Shown here: piece by piece, positions 1 to 6,291 of the stretch | How positions within the stretch are numbered: the first letter of the stretch is position 1 | Layout of the letters: each line of letters opens with the position of its first letter | Assembly (NCBI GenBank): GCA_903932755.1 | Contig: CAIZHL010000518.1 | Coordinates: forward strand, 1-7,031 | Direction: 5' to 3' | Length of the DNA stretch: 7,031 bases | Origin: an uncultured beta proteobacterium | GTDB taxonomy: Bacteria; Pseudomonadota; Gammaproteobacteria; Burkholderiales; Rhodocyclaceae | Notes under the pieces: model-generated | The model's database searches: none | What the model was told of the DNA's origin: nothing | What the model saw: the letters and a program-made list of their open reading frames with translations, nothing else | Program-made: the position numbers and the translations under genes

Positions 1-1621
1 CGAGACCCTGCGCTCGTATTACCTGAATCGCGGCTACCTCGAGTTCAACATCGAATCGACACAGGTTTCGATTTCGCCGGACAAGCAGGACATCTACATC
101 ACCGTCAATATCAGCGAGGGCGAAAAGTACTCCATTTCCTCGGTCAAGCTTGCCGGCCAGTTGCTGCTGCCGGAAGAGGAGTTGACCAAACTGGTCAAGG
201 TCAAGCCGGGCGACGTGTTCTCGCGCGAGAGCATGACCGAAACCACCAAGGCCATCAGCGATCGCCTGGGCAACGAGGGCTATGCCTTCGCCAACGTCAA
301 TGCCTCGCCCGAACTGGACAAGGAAAAGCGTCTGGTGGCGTTCACCGTGTTCATCGATCCGGGGCGCCGGGTCTATGTCCGCCGCATCAACGTCTCGGGC
401 AACACGCGGACTCGCGACGAGGTGATTCGCCGCGAAATGCGCCAGTCGGAAGCCGGCTGGTACGACGGCGAGAAAATCAACAAGTCGCGCACCCGGGTCG
501 ACCGGCTGGGCTATTTTGAAGACGTGACGGTGGAGACGCCGCCCGTCCCCGGTACCACCGACCAGGTCGACATGGAACTCAAGGTCAAGGAAAAGCCCAC
601 CGGCAACCTCATGCTGGGGGCGGGCTTTTCCAGTTCCGAGAAGTTCACGGTTTCCGGGTCGATCTCGCAGCAGAACCTCTTCGGCAGCGGCAAGCACCTA
701 AGCCTTCAGGTCAGCACCAGCAAATCGAACCAAGTCTATTCGATCTCGCATACCGATCCCTACTTCACGGTCGATGGCGTCAGCCAGGGCTTTGATCTCT
801 ACGTTCGCAATGTCGACACCGATTCGCTGTCGACCGCCGACTACAGCTCGCAGTCGTTTGGTGGCGGCATGCGCTGGGGGGTTCCGATCGGCGAGGACGA
901 TTACATCAATTTCGGTCTTTCCTACGACCATACCAAGATCAACGATCTCGGTGCCAATGCTTCCACCCAATATTTAAAGTACATTGCTGATTATGGCAGT
1001 ACCGCGGACACCTATCTGACCACAATCGGCTGGCAGAAGGACGAACGCAACAGCCTGATCATGCCCACCTCGGGCAGGTTGCGCAAGGCGGTCGCCGAGA
1101 TTGCGCTGCCCGGCAGCACGGCAACCTATTACCGCGCCAGCTACCAGCACCTGCAGTTCTTCCCGATCGACCGCAAGCTGACGCTGGCCCTCAATGGCGA
1201 GGTCGGCATCGGCCGCACCTACAGCACCAACAAGGATCTGCCGTTTTTCAAGAATTACTACGCCGGTGGCATAGGTTCGGTGCGCGGCTTCGAATCGGCT
1301 TCGCTGGGTCCGCGTGATAATAATGGCGACGCGATTGGCGGCGACACGCGGCTGGTCGGCAATGCCGAGTTGCTGTTCCCTGTTCCCGGCATGGGACTGG
1401 ACAAGTCCTTGCGCATGGGCCTGTTCGTCGATGCGGGCAACGTCTGGAGCGATAGCTACGGCAGCAAGTTCAATATCGGCGACTTGCGTTACAGCGCCGG
1501 TCTCGCCGTTTCCTGGAATTCGCCGATGGGCCCGCTCAAGTTTTCCTATGGAAATCCCTTCGACACGACGAAGGACGACAAGGTCCAGCGCCTGCAGTTT
1601 CAGATGGGCTCGTCGTTCTGA
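1..1621 (+). CDS. bamA: BamA, outer membrane protein assembly factor (5'-truncated by window edge)
   Basis: BamA is the central subunit of the BAM complex, which folds and inserts beta-barrel proteins into the outer membrane. The reading frame is open from base 2 (539 codons visible); the start codon, signal peptide, POTRA1 and POTRA2 lie upstream of the window. In window residue numbers: end of POTRA3 at about 1-42 ([16 protein letters not shown]), POTRA4 about 43-121, POTRA5 about 123-198 ([20 protein letters not shown], then the LGYFEDV turn), and the 16-strand barrel about 200-539. The diagnostic loop-6 VRGF motif lies at 1280-1291 (residues 427-430). The C terminus (QFQMGSSF) ends in Phe, as in an outer-membrane beta-signal. 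It aligns throughout with the recalled E. coli protein; the main difference is a loop 6 about 26 residues shorter. Skp, a chaperone feeding the BAM pathway, is encoded 24 bases downstream. The fold assignment is secure from sequence; the role is family knowledge. Confidence 0.97.
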   Translation, partial: ETLRSYYLNRGYLEFNIESTQVSISPDKQDIYITVNISEGEKYSISSVKLAGQLLLPEEELTKLVKVKPGDVFSRESMTETTKAISDRLGNEGYAFANVNASPELDKEKRLVAFTVFIDPGRRVYVRRINVSGNTRTRDEVIRREMRQSEAGWYDGEKINKSRTRVDRLGYFEDVTVETPPVPGTTDQVDMELKVKEKPTGNLMLGAGFSSSEKFTVSGSISQQNLFGSGKHLSLQVSTSKSNQVYSISHTDPYFTVDGVSQGFDLYVRNVDTDSLSTADYSSQSFGGGMRWGVPIGEDDYINFGLSYDHTKINDLGANASTQYLKYIADYGSTADTYLTTIGWQKDERNSLIMPTSGRLRKAVAEIALPGSTATYYRASYQHLQFFPIDRKLTLALNGEVGIGRTYSTNKDLPFFKNYYAGGIGSVRGFESASLGPRDNNGDAIGGDTRLVGNAELLFPVPGMGLDKSLRMGLFVDAGNVWSDSYGSKFNIGDLRYSAGLAVSWNSPMGPLKFSYGNPFDTTKDDKVQRLQFQMGSSF

Positions 1622-1632
1622 GCCCTTACCTA

Positions 1633-1639
1633 GAGTGAG
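1633..1639 (+). promoter_or_regulatory. Probable ribosome binding site of skp
   Basis: A purine-rich GAGTGAG stretch lies 6 bases before the ATG at 1646 in the short bamA-skp spacer. It is only a partial match to the Shine-Dalgarno consensus, but it is the sole candidate and supports the chosen start, which is followed immediately by a good signal peptide. Confidence 0.5.
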
Positions 1640-1645
1640 AAAGTC

Positions 1646-2146
1646 ATGCTGAAAAAATCAATTCTTGCCGGTATTGCACTCCTGTCGTTCTCCGCAGGCG
1701 TTCTGGCAGACAGCAAGATCGGCTCCGTCAATAGCCAGAAGATATTGAATGACGCCCCGCAGGCTGCGCGCGCCAAGAAAAAAATCGAAAAAGATTTCGA
1801 ACCGCGCGACCAGGAACTGCAGCGCATCGCCAAGCAGTTGAAGACGATGCAGGAAAACATCGACAAAAATGCGGTGACCATGGCCGAAGGCGAGCGCCGC
1901 ACCAAGGAGCGTGAATTCGGCGACCTCAATCGCGAATTCCAGCGCAAGCAGCGCGAGTTCCGGGAAGATTTGAGCCAGCGGCAGAACGAGGAAATGGCGG
2001 CAATCTTCGAGCGCGTGAACAAGATCATCAAGCAGCTTGCGGAAGCCGAGAAGTACGACATCATTTTCCAGGAGGCGGTCTACGCCAACCCGCGCATCGA
2101 CATCACCGACAAGGTGATCAAGGCGCTGGGTGACGGCGCGAAGTAA
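1646..2146 (+). CDS. skp: Skp/OmpH-family periplasmic chaperone
   Basis: Skp is a trimeric periplasmic holdase that captures unfolded outer-membrane proteins leaving the Sec translocon and keeps them soluble for BamA. The product is 166 residues, a usual family length. It begins with a signal peptide: MLKK, a hydrophobic stretch at residues 5-20, and a likely cleavage after VLA (residue 21). The mature part starts with the short body strand (KIGSVNSQKIL, residues 24-34). A long charged, coiled-coil-like region at about 40-130, rich in Lys, Arg, Glu and Gln, forms the tentacle hairpin. It closes with the body segment YDIIFQEAVYANPRIDITDKVIKAL-type pattern near residues 138-163. It sits between bamA and lpxD as in most proteobacteria. 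The start ATG at 1646 is supported by the signal peptide and a nearby purine-rich site. OmpH is the alternative name for the same family. Confidence 0.95.
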   Translation: MLKKSILAGIALLSFSAGVLADSKIGSVNSQKILNDAPQAARAKKKIEKDFEPRDQELQRIAKQLKTMQENIDKNAVTMAEGERRTKEREFGDLNREFQRKQREFREDLSQRQNEEMAAIFERVNKIIKQLAEAEKYDIIFQEAVYANPRIDITDKVIKALGDGAK

Positions 2147-2158
2147 GACGTCCCTGCG

Positions 2159-3181
2159 GTGGTACTGCGGCTCGACCAGATCGTCGCCCGCCTCGGCGGT
2201 GAAATAGTCGGCGCCGGCGATACGGCGATTTCGCGCATCGCCACGCTGGAGAACGCCGGTCCCGGCGATCTGGCCTTTCTCGCCAATCCGAAGTATCGAC
2301 ATCAACTGGCAAGCACCCGGGCCGCCGCCGTCATCATGGCGCCGCCCGCCGCGGACGGCTTGCAGGCCGCGATCCTGACGGCGCAGCCCTACCTGTACTA
2401 CGCGCGCGTGGCGCAATGGCTGAACCCCCTGCCTGTGCCGGCACCCGGCATCCACCCGAGCGCGGTGGTCGAGGGCGAGGTCGCATCCACCGCCAGCATC
2501 GGGCCCAATGTCTGGGTCGGCCCCGGCGCCACGATCGGCGAGGGTGTCGTGATCGCCGCCAACTGCAGCATCGGCGCCGGCGTCGCGATCGGTGCCGAGA
2601 GTCGCTTGGCCGCCAACGTTTCGATCTATTCAGGCACCTGCCTCGGCGCCCGCTGCCTGATCCATTCGGGGGCGGTGGTCGGCGCCGATGGCTTCGGCTT
2701 CGCCCGCGATGCCGACGGCCGCTGGGTCAAGATTCCGCAGGTGGGGCGCGTGCTGATCGGCGACGATGTCGAGATCGGGGCCGGCACCACCATCGACCGC
2801 GGCGCGCTGGGCGATACCGTGATCGCCGACGGCGTCAAACTCGACAACCAGATACAGGTCGGCCACAACGTGCAGATCGGCGCCCATAGCGCCATGGCCG
2901 GTTGCGTCGGCATCGCCGGCAGTGCGGTGATTGGCGCCCGCTGCACGGTCGGCGGCGGCGCCATCATCCTCGGCCACCTGCACATCGCCGACGATGTCAA
3001 TGTTTCGGCCGGGACCCTGGTGACCAAATCGATCCAGGCGGCGGGTACCTACAGCGGCGCGGTGCCCTTTCTCGAACATGGCGACTGGCTGAGAAATTTT
3101 TCGCGCCTGCGCCACCTGGATGCGATGGCCGATAAAATCCGTGCCCTGGAACAGCGGCTCGCCGCATTGGAGAAGAAATAA
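2159..3181 (+). CDS. lpxD: UDP-3-O-(3-hydroxyacyl)glucosamine N-acyltransferase LpxD
   Basis: LpxD catalyses the third step of lipid A synthesis in the cytoplasm, transferring an (R)-3-hydroxyacyl chain from ACP to the free amine of UDP-3-O-acyl-glucosamine. The product is 340 residues (E. coli 341). Residues 1-95 form the N-terminal uridine-binding domain ([17 protein letters not shown]). Residues about 98-290 form a left-handed beta-helix of hexapeptide repeats ([22 protein letters not shown] and so on). The LpxD signature GADGFGF is followed by W-V-K-I-P-Q-V-G. His236 in QVGHN aligns with catalytic E. coli His239. The C terminus is a helix (residues about 318-340) that packs in the trimer. 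The start is GTG at 2159: it is the first possible initiator after the in-frame skp stop 12 bases upstream, and it gives the usual N terminus ([13 protein letters not shown]). No good Shine-Dalgarno is visible, so coupling to skp translation is likely. The stop overlaps the fabZ start by one base. Confidence 0.96.
   Translation: MVLRLDQIVARLGGEIVGAGDTAISRIATLENAGPGDLAFLANPKYRHQLASTRAAAVIMAPPAADGLQAAILTAQPYLYYARVAQWLNPLPVPAPGIHPSAVVEGEVASTASIGPNVWVGPGATIGEGVVIAANCSIGAGVAIGAESRLAANVSIYSGTCLGARCLIHSGAVVGADGFGFARDADGRWVKIPQVGRVLIGDDVEIGAGTTIDRGALGDTVIADGVKLDNQIQVGHNVQIGAHSAMAGCVGIAGSAVIGARCTVGGGAIILGHLHIADDVNVSAGTLVTKSIQAAGTYSGAVPFLEHGDWLRNFSRLRHLDAMADKIRALEQRLAALEKK
3169..3172 (+). promoter_or_regulatory. 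Shine-Dalgarno of fabZ, decides its start
   Basis: GGAG lies 8 bases before the ATG at 3181, inside the last codons of lpxD. This is the clearest ribosome binding site in the window. It favours the ATG at 3181 over the in-frame ATG at 3220, whose nearest GGAG (3202-3205) is about 14 bases away. Confidence 0.75.
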
Positions 3182-3660
3182 TGAGCGAAACAGGGGCAAG
3201 CGGAGCCATCGATTCCCGCATGGACATCCACCAGATTCTCGAATACCTGCCGCACCGCTATCCGATCCTGCTGGTCGATCGGGTGTTGGAAGTGGTCCCC
3301 GGCGAGCGCATCACGGCGCTCAAGAACGTCAGCATGAACGAACCATTCTTCCCCGGCCACTATCCGCATCATCCGGTGATGCCAGGCGTGCTGGTGGTCG
3401 AGGCGATGGCGCAGACGGCGGCGATACTCTCGTTCAAGACCATGGGCGTCAAGCCGGACGGCGTGTCGGTCTACTACTTCGTCGGCATCGACAACGCGCG
3501 CTTCAAGAAGCCGGTCGGCCCCGGCGACCAACTGGTGATCGATGTCAGGCTTACCACCACCAAGCGCGGCATATGGAAATTCTCGGCGACGGCGAAAGTC
3601 GACGGGCAGGTGGCGGCCGAGGCCGATCTGATGTGCGCCATGCGCTCCACCTCGGCATGA
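3181..3660 (+). CDS. fabZ: (3R)-hydroxyacyl-ACP dehydratase FabZ
   Basis: FabZ is a hot-dog-fold dehydratase of type II fatty acid synthesis, converting (3R)-hydroxyacyl-ACP to trans-2-enoyl-ACP. It competes with LpxA and LpxD for the same 3-hydroxyacyl-ACP substrates, which explains its place among lpx genes. The product is 159 residues, a little longer than E. coli FabZ (151). The extra residues are an unstructured-looking N terminus before [15 protein letters not shown]. The catalytic pair is clear: His60 in PFFPGHYP and Glu74 in VVEAMAQ, 14 residues apart as in E. coli (His54 and Glu68). Other family marks are [19 protein letters not shown] and the C-terminal EADLMCA. The start at 3181 overlaps the lpxD stop (TAATG) and has a good GGAG site. 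The stop overlaps the lpxA start (ATGA), implying translational coupling. FabA is unlikely because the length and motif context are those of FabZ. Confidence 0.97.
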   Translation: MSETGASGAIDSRMDIHQILEYLPHRYPILLVDRVLEVVPGERITALKNVSMNEPFFPGHYPHHPVMPGVLVVEAMAQTAAILSFKTMGVKPDGVSVYYFVGIDNARFKKPVGPGDQLVIDVRLTTTKRGIWKFSATAKVDGQVAAEADLMCAMRSTSA

Positions 3661-4430
3661 GCATCCATCCGACCGCCATCGTCCATCCCGCGGCGCGACT
3701 GGGCAAGGACGTCGCCATCGGTGCGTATTCCCTGGTCGGCGAGCATGTCGAGATCGGCGACCGGACCGTCATCGGCCCGCATGTCGTGATCGCCGGCCAT
3801 ACCCGGATCGGCTGCGACAACCGGATTTTCCAGTTCTGCTCGATCGGCGAACAGCCGCAGGACAAGAAATACGCCGGCGAGCCGACGCGCCTCGAAATCG
3901 GCGATCGCAACACCATCCGCGAGTTCTGCACCTTCAACTGCGGCACGGCGCAGGATGCCGGCGTGACCCGGCTCGGTGATGACAACTGGATCATGGCCTA
4001 TGTGCACCTGGCGCACGACTGCCAGGTCGGCAACAAGACCATCTTCGCCAACAACTCGCAGCTGGCGGGCCACGTCCATGTCGGCGACTGGGCCATCCTC
4101 GGCGGTTTTACCGGCGTGCACCAGTTCGTCCGCATCGGTGCGCACAGTTTTACCGCAGTTGGTAGCATGCTCCTGCAGGATTTGCCGCCCTTCGTCATGG
4201 CCGCCGGCAATCCGGCCGTCCCGCGCAGCATCAATGCCGAAGGCCTGAAGCGGCGCGGCTTTTCGGCGGAGGCGGTGACCGCGGTCAAGCGCGCCTACAA
4301 GACCCTGTACATGCGCGGCATGAAGCTCGACGAGGCGCGTGCCGCCATTGAAACCGAGCGGGCGGCCGCACCTGAACTTGGTCTGCTCAGCGACTTTCTC
4401 GCCGCACCCGGGCGCGGCATCATCCGCTGA
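3657..4430 (+). CDS. lpxA: UDP-N-acetylglucosamine O-acyltransferase LpxA
   Basis: LpxA catalyses the first step of lipid A synthesis, transferring an (R)-3-hydroxyacyl chain from ACP to the 3-OH of UDP-GlcNAc. The product is 257 residues (E. coli 262). Residues about 1-185 are a left-handed beta-helix of hexapeptide repeats, starting [13 protein letters not shown]. The C-terminal helical domain begins near 190. The catalytic base is His120 in LAHDCQVGN (E. coli His125). The substrate-binding run [11 protein letters not shown] gives Asn193, Glu195, Arg199 and Arg200, matching E. coli Asn198, Glu200, Arg204 and Arg205. The position equivalent to the acyl-chain ruler Gly173 of E. coli is Val168, so a chain shorter than C14 is inferred. 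The start is the ATG overlapping the fabZ stop; no upstream site is needed if translation is coupled. The same frame stays open through part of fabZ, but that extension is not family-like. The stop shares one base with the lpxB start. Confidence 0.97.
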   Translation: MSIHPTAIVHPAARLGKDVAIGAYSLVGEHVEIGDRTVIGPHVVIAGHTRIGCDNRIFQFCSIGEQPQDKKYAGEPTRLEIGDRNTIREFCTFNCGTAQDAGVTRLGDDNWIMAYVHLAHDCQVGNKTIFANNSQLAGHVHVGDWAILGGFTGVHQFVRIGAHSFTAVGSMLLQDLPPFVMAAGNPAVPRSINAEGLKRRGFSAEAVTAVKRAYKTLYMRGMKLDEARAAIETERAAAPELGLLSDFLAAPGRGIIR

Positions 4431-5572
4431 TGGTGCGGATCGCCATGGTCGCGGGGGAGGCCTCCAGCGACCAGCTTGCGGCACACCTGATCGTCGCGCT
4501 GCGCAAGCATCTGCCCGATGCGAAGTTCTACGGCATCGGCGGGCCGAAGATGCAGCGAGAGGGTTTCGATTCGCTCTGGCCGGCGGAAATGCTCGCCGTG
4601 CGCGGATATGCCGAAGTCCTGCGGCACTATCGCGCCATCGCCGGCATGCGGCGGCAGCTGCTGCGCCGCCTCCTTGCGGACAAGCCCGACGTCTTCATCG
4701 GCGTCGATGGTTACGACTTCAACCTCTGGCTGGAACGGCGCCTCAAGGGGGCGGGAATTCCGACCATCCACTATGTCAGCCCGTCGATCTGGGCGTGGCG
4801 CAAGAAGCGGATCCACAACATCGTGCGCTCGGTGGGCCACATCCTTGCCCTGTATCCGTTCGAGCCGGCGTTGTACAAGGGCACGGCGGTCAAATGCAGC
4901 TATGTCGGCCACCCGCTGGCCGATGTGATTCCGCTCGAAATCGACCAGCGCCAGGTGCGCGAGAAACTCGGCGTGGCTGTCGGCAGACCGGTGATCGCGC
5001 TGCTGCCGGGCAGCCGTCAGGCCGAGCTGCACTTCATGGCGGAAACCTTCATAGAAACCGCGAAGCTGCTGCTGGAGCGCCATCCGCAGCTGCAGTTCCT
5101 GGTGCCGCTGGTATCGCGCGAGACACGGCTGCAGTTTGAAACGGCGCTGTGGAAGCTCAAGGCCGACGAGCTGCCGTTCACGCTGATGTTCGGCCACGCG
5201 ACGGACGCGGTTGCCGCCAGCGACGTCGTACTGGTGGCCAGCGGCACCGCCACGCTGGAAACCGCCCTGGTCGGCCGGCCGATGGTGATCGCCTACAAGA
5301 TGTCGCCGTGGTCCTGGCGCCTGATGCGCAACATGGGCTATCTGCCCTGGGTCGGCCTGCCCAACATTCTTGCCCGCCGCTTCGTGGTGCCGGAGTTTCT
5401 GCAGGACGAAGCCACGCCCGAAAATCTTGCCCAGGCGCTGGGCAATCTGCTGGTCGACCGGCAGGCGCATGCCGCCATCAGCCGCGTTTTCGCCGGCATC
5501 CATCGCATGTTGCGGCAGGATACGGCCCAGAAGGCTGCGGATGCGGTACTGCCATACCTGCAGAAAGCCTGA
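4430..5572 (+). CDS. lpxB: Lipid-A-disaccharide synthase LpxB
   Basis: LpxB is a family GT19 glycosyltransferase that joins UDP-2,3-diacylglucosamine and 2,3-diacylglucosamine-1-phosphate into the beta-1,6 lipid A disaccharide at the inner face of the cytoplasmic membrane. The product is 380 residues (E. coli 382). Family motifs in order: VAGEASSD at residues 7-14; LAVRGYAEVL near 55-64; DVFIGVDGYDFN with Asp93 aligning with functionally important E. coli Asp98; HYVSPSIWAWRKKRI; YVGHPLAD; the LLPGSRQAE nucleotide-binding loop; and LVASGTATLE followed by PMVIAYKMSP. The motif written GE-x-SGD in E. coli is GEASSD here, a mild variant. The start ATG at 4430 overlaps the lpxA TGA (TGATG) and gives the usual short N terminus [11 protein letters not shown] 146-bp structured spacer follows before rnhB, which is unlike the tight junctions upstream. 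Confidence 0.97.
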   Translation: MVRIAMVAGEASSDQLAAHLIVALRKHLPDAKFYGIGGPKMQREGFDSLWPAEMLAVRGYAEVLRHYRAIAGMRRQLLRRLLADKPDVFIGVDGYDFNLWLERRLKGAGIPTIHYVSPSIWAWRKKRIHNIVRSVGHILALYPFEPALYKGTAVKCSYVGHPLADVIPLEIDQRQVREKLGVAVGRPVIALLPGSRQAELHFMAETFIETAKLLLERHPQLQFLVPLVSRETRLQFETALWKLKADELPFTLMFGHATDAVAASDVVLVASGTATLETALVGRPMVIAYKMSPWSWRLMRNMGYLPWVGLPNILARRFVVPEFLQDEATPENLAQALGNLLVDRQAHAAISRVFAGIHRMLRQDTAQKAADAVLPYLQKA

Positions 5573-5625
5573 CAGCTTATGAATAAATCTACTGCGCGTG
5601 CCGGATCGGGGCGTGGGCGGTGCTC

Positions 5626-5661
5626 GCTATCCTCATGCACAACTACGTGCATTCCGGTAGC
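5626..5661 (+). other. Hairpin A in the lpxB-rnhB spacer
   Basis: GCTA at 5626-5629 plus CC at 5631-5632 pair with GGTAGC at 5656-5661, leaving T5630 bulged. After a small internal loop, ATGCAC (5635-5640) pairs perfectly with GTGCAT (5647-5652) around the six-base loop AACTAC. That makes 12 pairs in total. It shares 5657-5661 with hairpin B, so the two cannot form together in one RNA or single strand. Confidence 0.55.
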
Positions 5662-5699
5662 TGCGCTCCGGCCGCACCCCGCTGCGGCCCGCTCGCTAC
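5657..5699 (+). other. Hairpin B in the lpxB-rnhB spacer, possible weak terminator
   Basis: GTAGC (5657-5661) pairs with GCTAC (5695-5699), GCG (5663-5665) with CGC (5690-5692), and GGCCGCA (5670-5676) with TGCGGCC (5683-5689) around the loop CCCCGC. That gives 15 pairs, mostly G-C, with a four-base bulge CTCC. It is followed by GATTTCTTC (5700-5708), a broken T-run. It could act as an inefficient intrinsic terminator or mRNA 3'-end stabiliser for the lpx transcript, but the T-run is too poor to call a terminator with confidence. Confidence 0.5.
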
Positions 5700-5718
5700 G
5701 ATTTCTTCACAAGCTGTG

Positions 5719-6291
5719 ATGCACCTCGTATGCGGCGTTGACGAAGCCGGTCGTGGTCCGCTCGCCGGACCGGTCTATGCCGCAGCCGTGATCCTCGATC
5801 CGGCGCGGGCCATCGTCGGCCTCGCCGACTCGAAGAAGCTTTCCGAACGCACGCGCGAGCGCCTGGCCGTCGAAATCCGCGAGAAGGCGCTGGCTTTTGG
5901 CATCGCTTCGGCCTCGGTCGAGGAAATCGACCGCATCAACATCCTGCAGGCGACGCTGCTCGCCATGCGCCGGGCGGTCGAGGCCCTCGCCGTGCAACCG
6001 GCAGAGGCGCTGATCGACGGCAATCGCTGCCCGTTGCTCGCCATGCCGGCACGCGCCATCGTTCGCGGCGATGCCAGCGAGCCGGCGATTGCGGCGGCCT
6101 CGATTCTGGCCAAGACGGCGCGCGATGCAGAAATGCGGAGAATCCATATGGCATTTCCTCAATACGCGCTGGACCGGCACAAGGGCTACGATACGGCGGC
6201 CCACCGCGAGGCCCTGAGGTTGCATGGCCCGGCAAGCTTCCACCGCAAGAGCTTTGCGCCGGTCAGGGCCTTGCTCACAGTGGGCGAATGA
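5719..6291 (+). CDS. rnhB: Ribonuclease HII
   Basis: RNase HII cleaves the RNA strand of RNA/DNA hybrids and nicks 5' of single ribonucleotides embedded in DNA, starting ribonucleotide excision repair. From the ATG at 5719 the product is 190 residues (E. coli 198). The metal-binding acidic residues are all present: Asp8 and Glu9 in [12 protein letters not shown], Asp100 in LIDGNRCP, and Asp118 in RGDASEPAI, matching E. coli Asp16, Glu17, Asp108 and Asp126. Other family marks are [46 protein letters not shown] and the C-terminal HRKSFAPV. An in-frame GTG at 5620 would add 33 residues encoded by the hairpin spacer; these have no family counterpart, so I reject that start. GTG at 5716 is a minor alternative. 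No clear Shine-Dalgarno precedes the ATG. The stop overlaps the next gene (ATGA). Confidence 0.95.
   Translation: MHLVCGVDEAGRGPLAGPVYAAAVILDPARAIVGLADSKKLSERTRERLAVEIREKALAFGIASASVEEIDRINILQATLLAMRRAVEALAVQPAEALIDGNRCPLLAMPARAIVRGDASEPAIAAASILAKTARDAEMRRIHMAFPQYALDRHKGYDTAAHREALRLHGPASFHRKSFAPVRALLTVGE

Larger units (their letters stand above)
5572..5717 (+). repeat. Structured lpxB-rnhB spacer bounded by short inverted repeats (REP/MITE-like candidate)
   Basis: This is the only long non-coding stretch in the window. Its ends are a perfect 7-bp inverted repeat: ACAGCTT at 5572-5578, beginning on the last base of the lpxB stop, and AAGCTGT at 5711-5717, ending one base before the rnhB ATG. 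Inside lie two overlapping hairpins and a direct repeat GCTCGCTA (5622-5629 and 5691-5698). The 5' third holds a short A/T-rich patch (5578-5591) and a G-rich run (5601-5620). The palindrome-rich make-up recalls REP/BIME or MITE-type intergenic repeats. I cannot tell from one copy whether it is repeated in the genome. A 7-bp inverted pair somewhere in 146 bp is not rare by chance; its terminal placement is what makes it notable. No target-site duplication is evident. Confidence 0.4.

Noticed and set aside
962..1015. A/T-richer patch with a TTA codon in bamA, possible recombination scar
   Set aside because: It encodes part of a barrel loop/strand region that is variable in the family; the patch is too short to distinguish from ordinary drift.
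1658..2455. 265-codon open frame on the minus strand across skp and lpxD
   Set aside because: It crosses two well-supported genes and has no family motifs or credible start context.
3220..3222. Internal ATG as the fabZ start
   Set aside because: It would give a compact FabZ, but its GGAG is too far away, whereas ATG 3181 has GGAG at 8 bases and overlaps the lpxD stop.
3120..3656. Upstream in-frame extension of lpxA through fabZ (ATG 3120)
   Set aside because: It would add 179 residues with no LpxA counterpart, in the wrong frame of a conserved fabZ. The ATG at 3657 gives the standard LpxA N terminus.
3474..4484. 336-codon open frame on the minus strand opposite fabZ/lpxA
   Set aside because: It is a shadow of the real plus-strand genes; the product shows no recognisable domain and is rich in Asp, Ala and Arg from the reverse of GC-biased codons.
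4295..5503. 402-codon open frame on the minus strand opposite lpxA/lpxB
   Set aside because: It is antisense to two genes with clear catalytic motifs, and its product is a low-complexity Arg/Gln/His/Ala-rich sequence. Long antisense frames are typical of high-G+C codon use.
5569..5592. Possible promoter before rnhB (CTGACA at 5569-5574 and an A/T-rich patch with TATGAA and TAAATCT)
   Set aside because: The -10-like patches lie only 4-10 bases after the -35-like hexamer, and nothing resembles a -10 box at 16-18 bases spacing.
5620..5718. N-terminal extension of rnhB from GTG 5620
   Set aside because: The added 33 residues derive from the hairpin spacer and have no RNase HII counterpart; the family N terminus fits ATG 5719.
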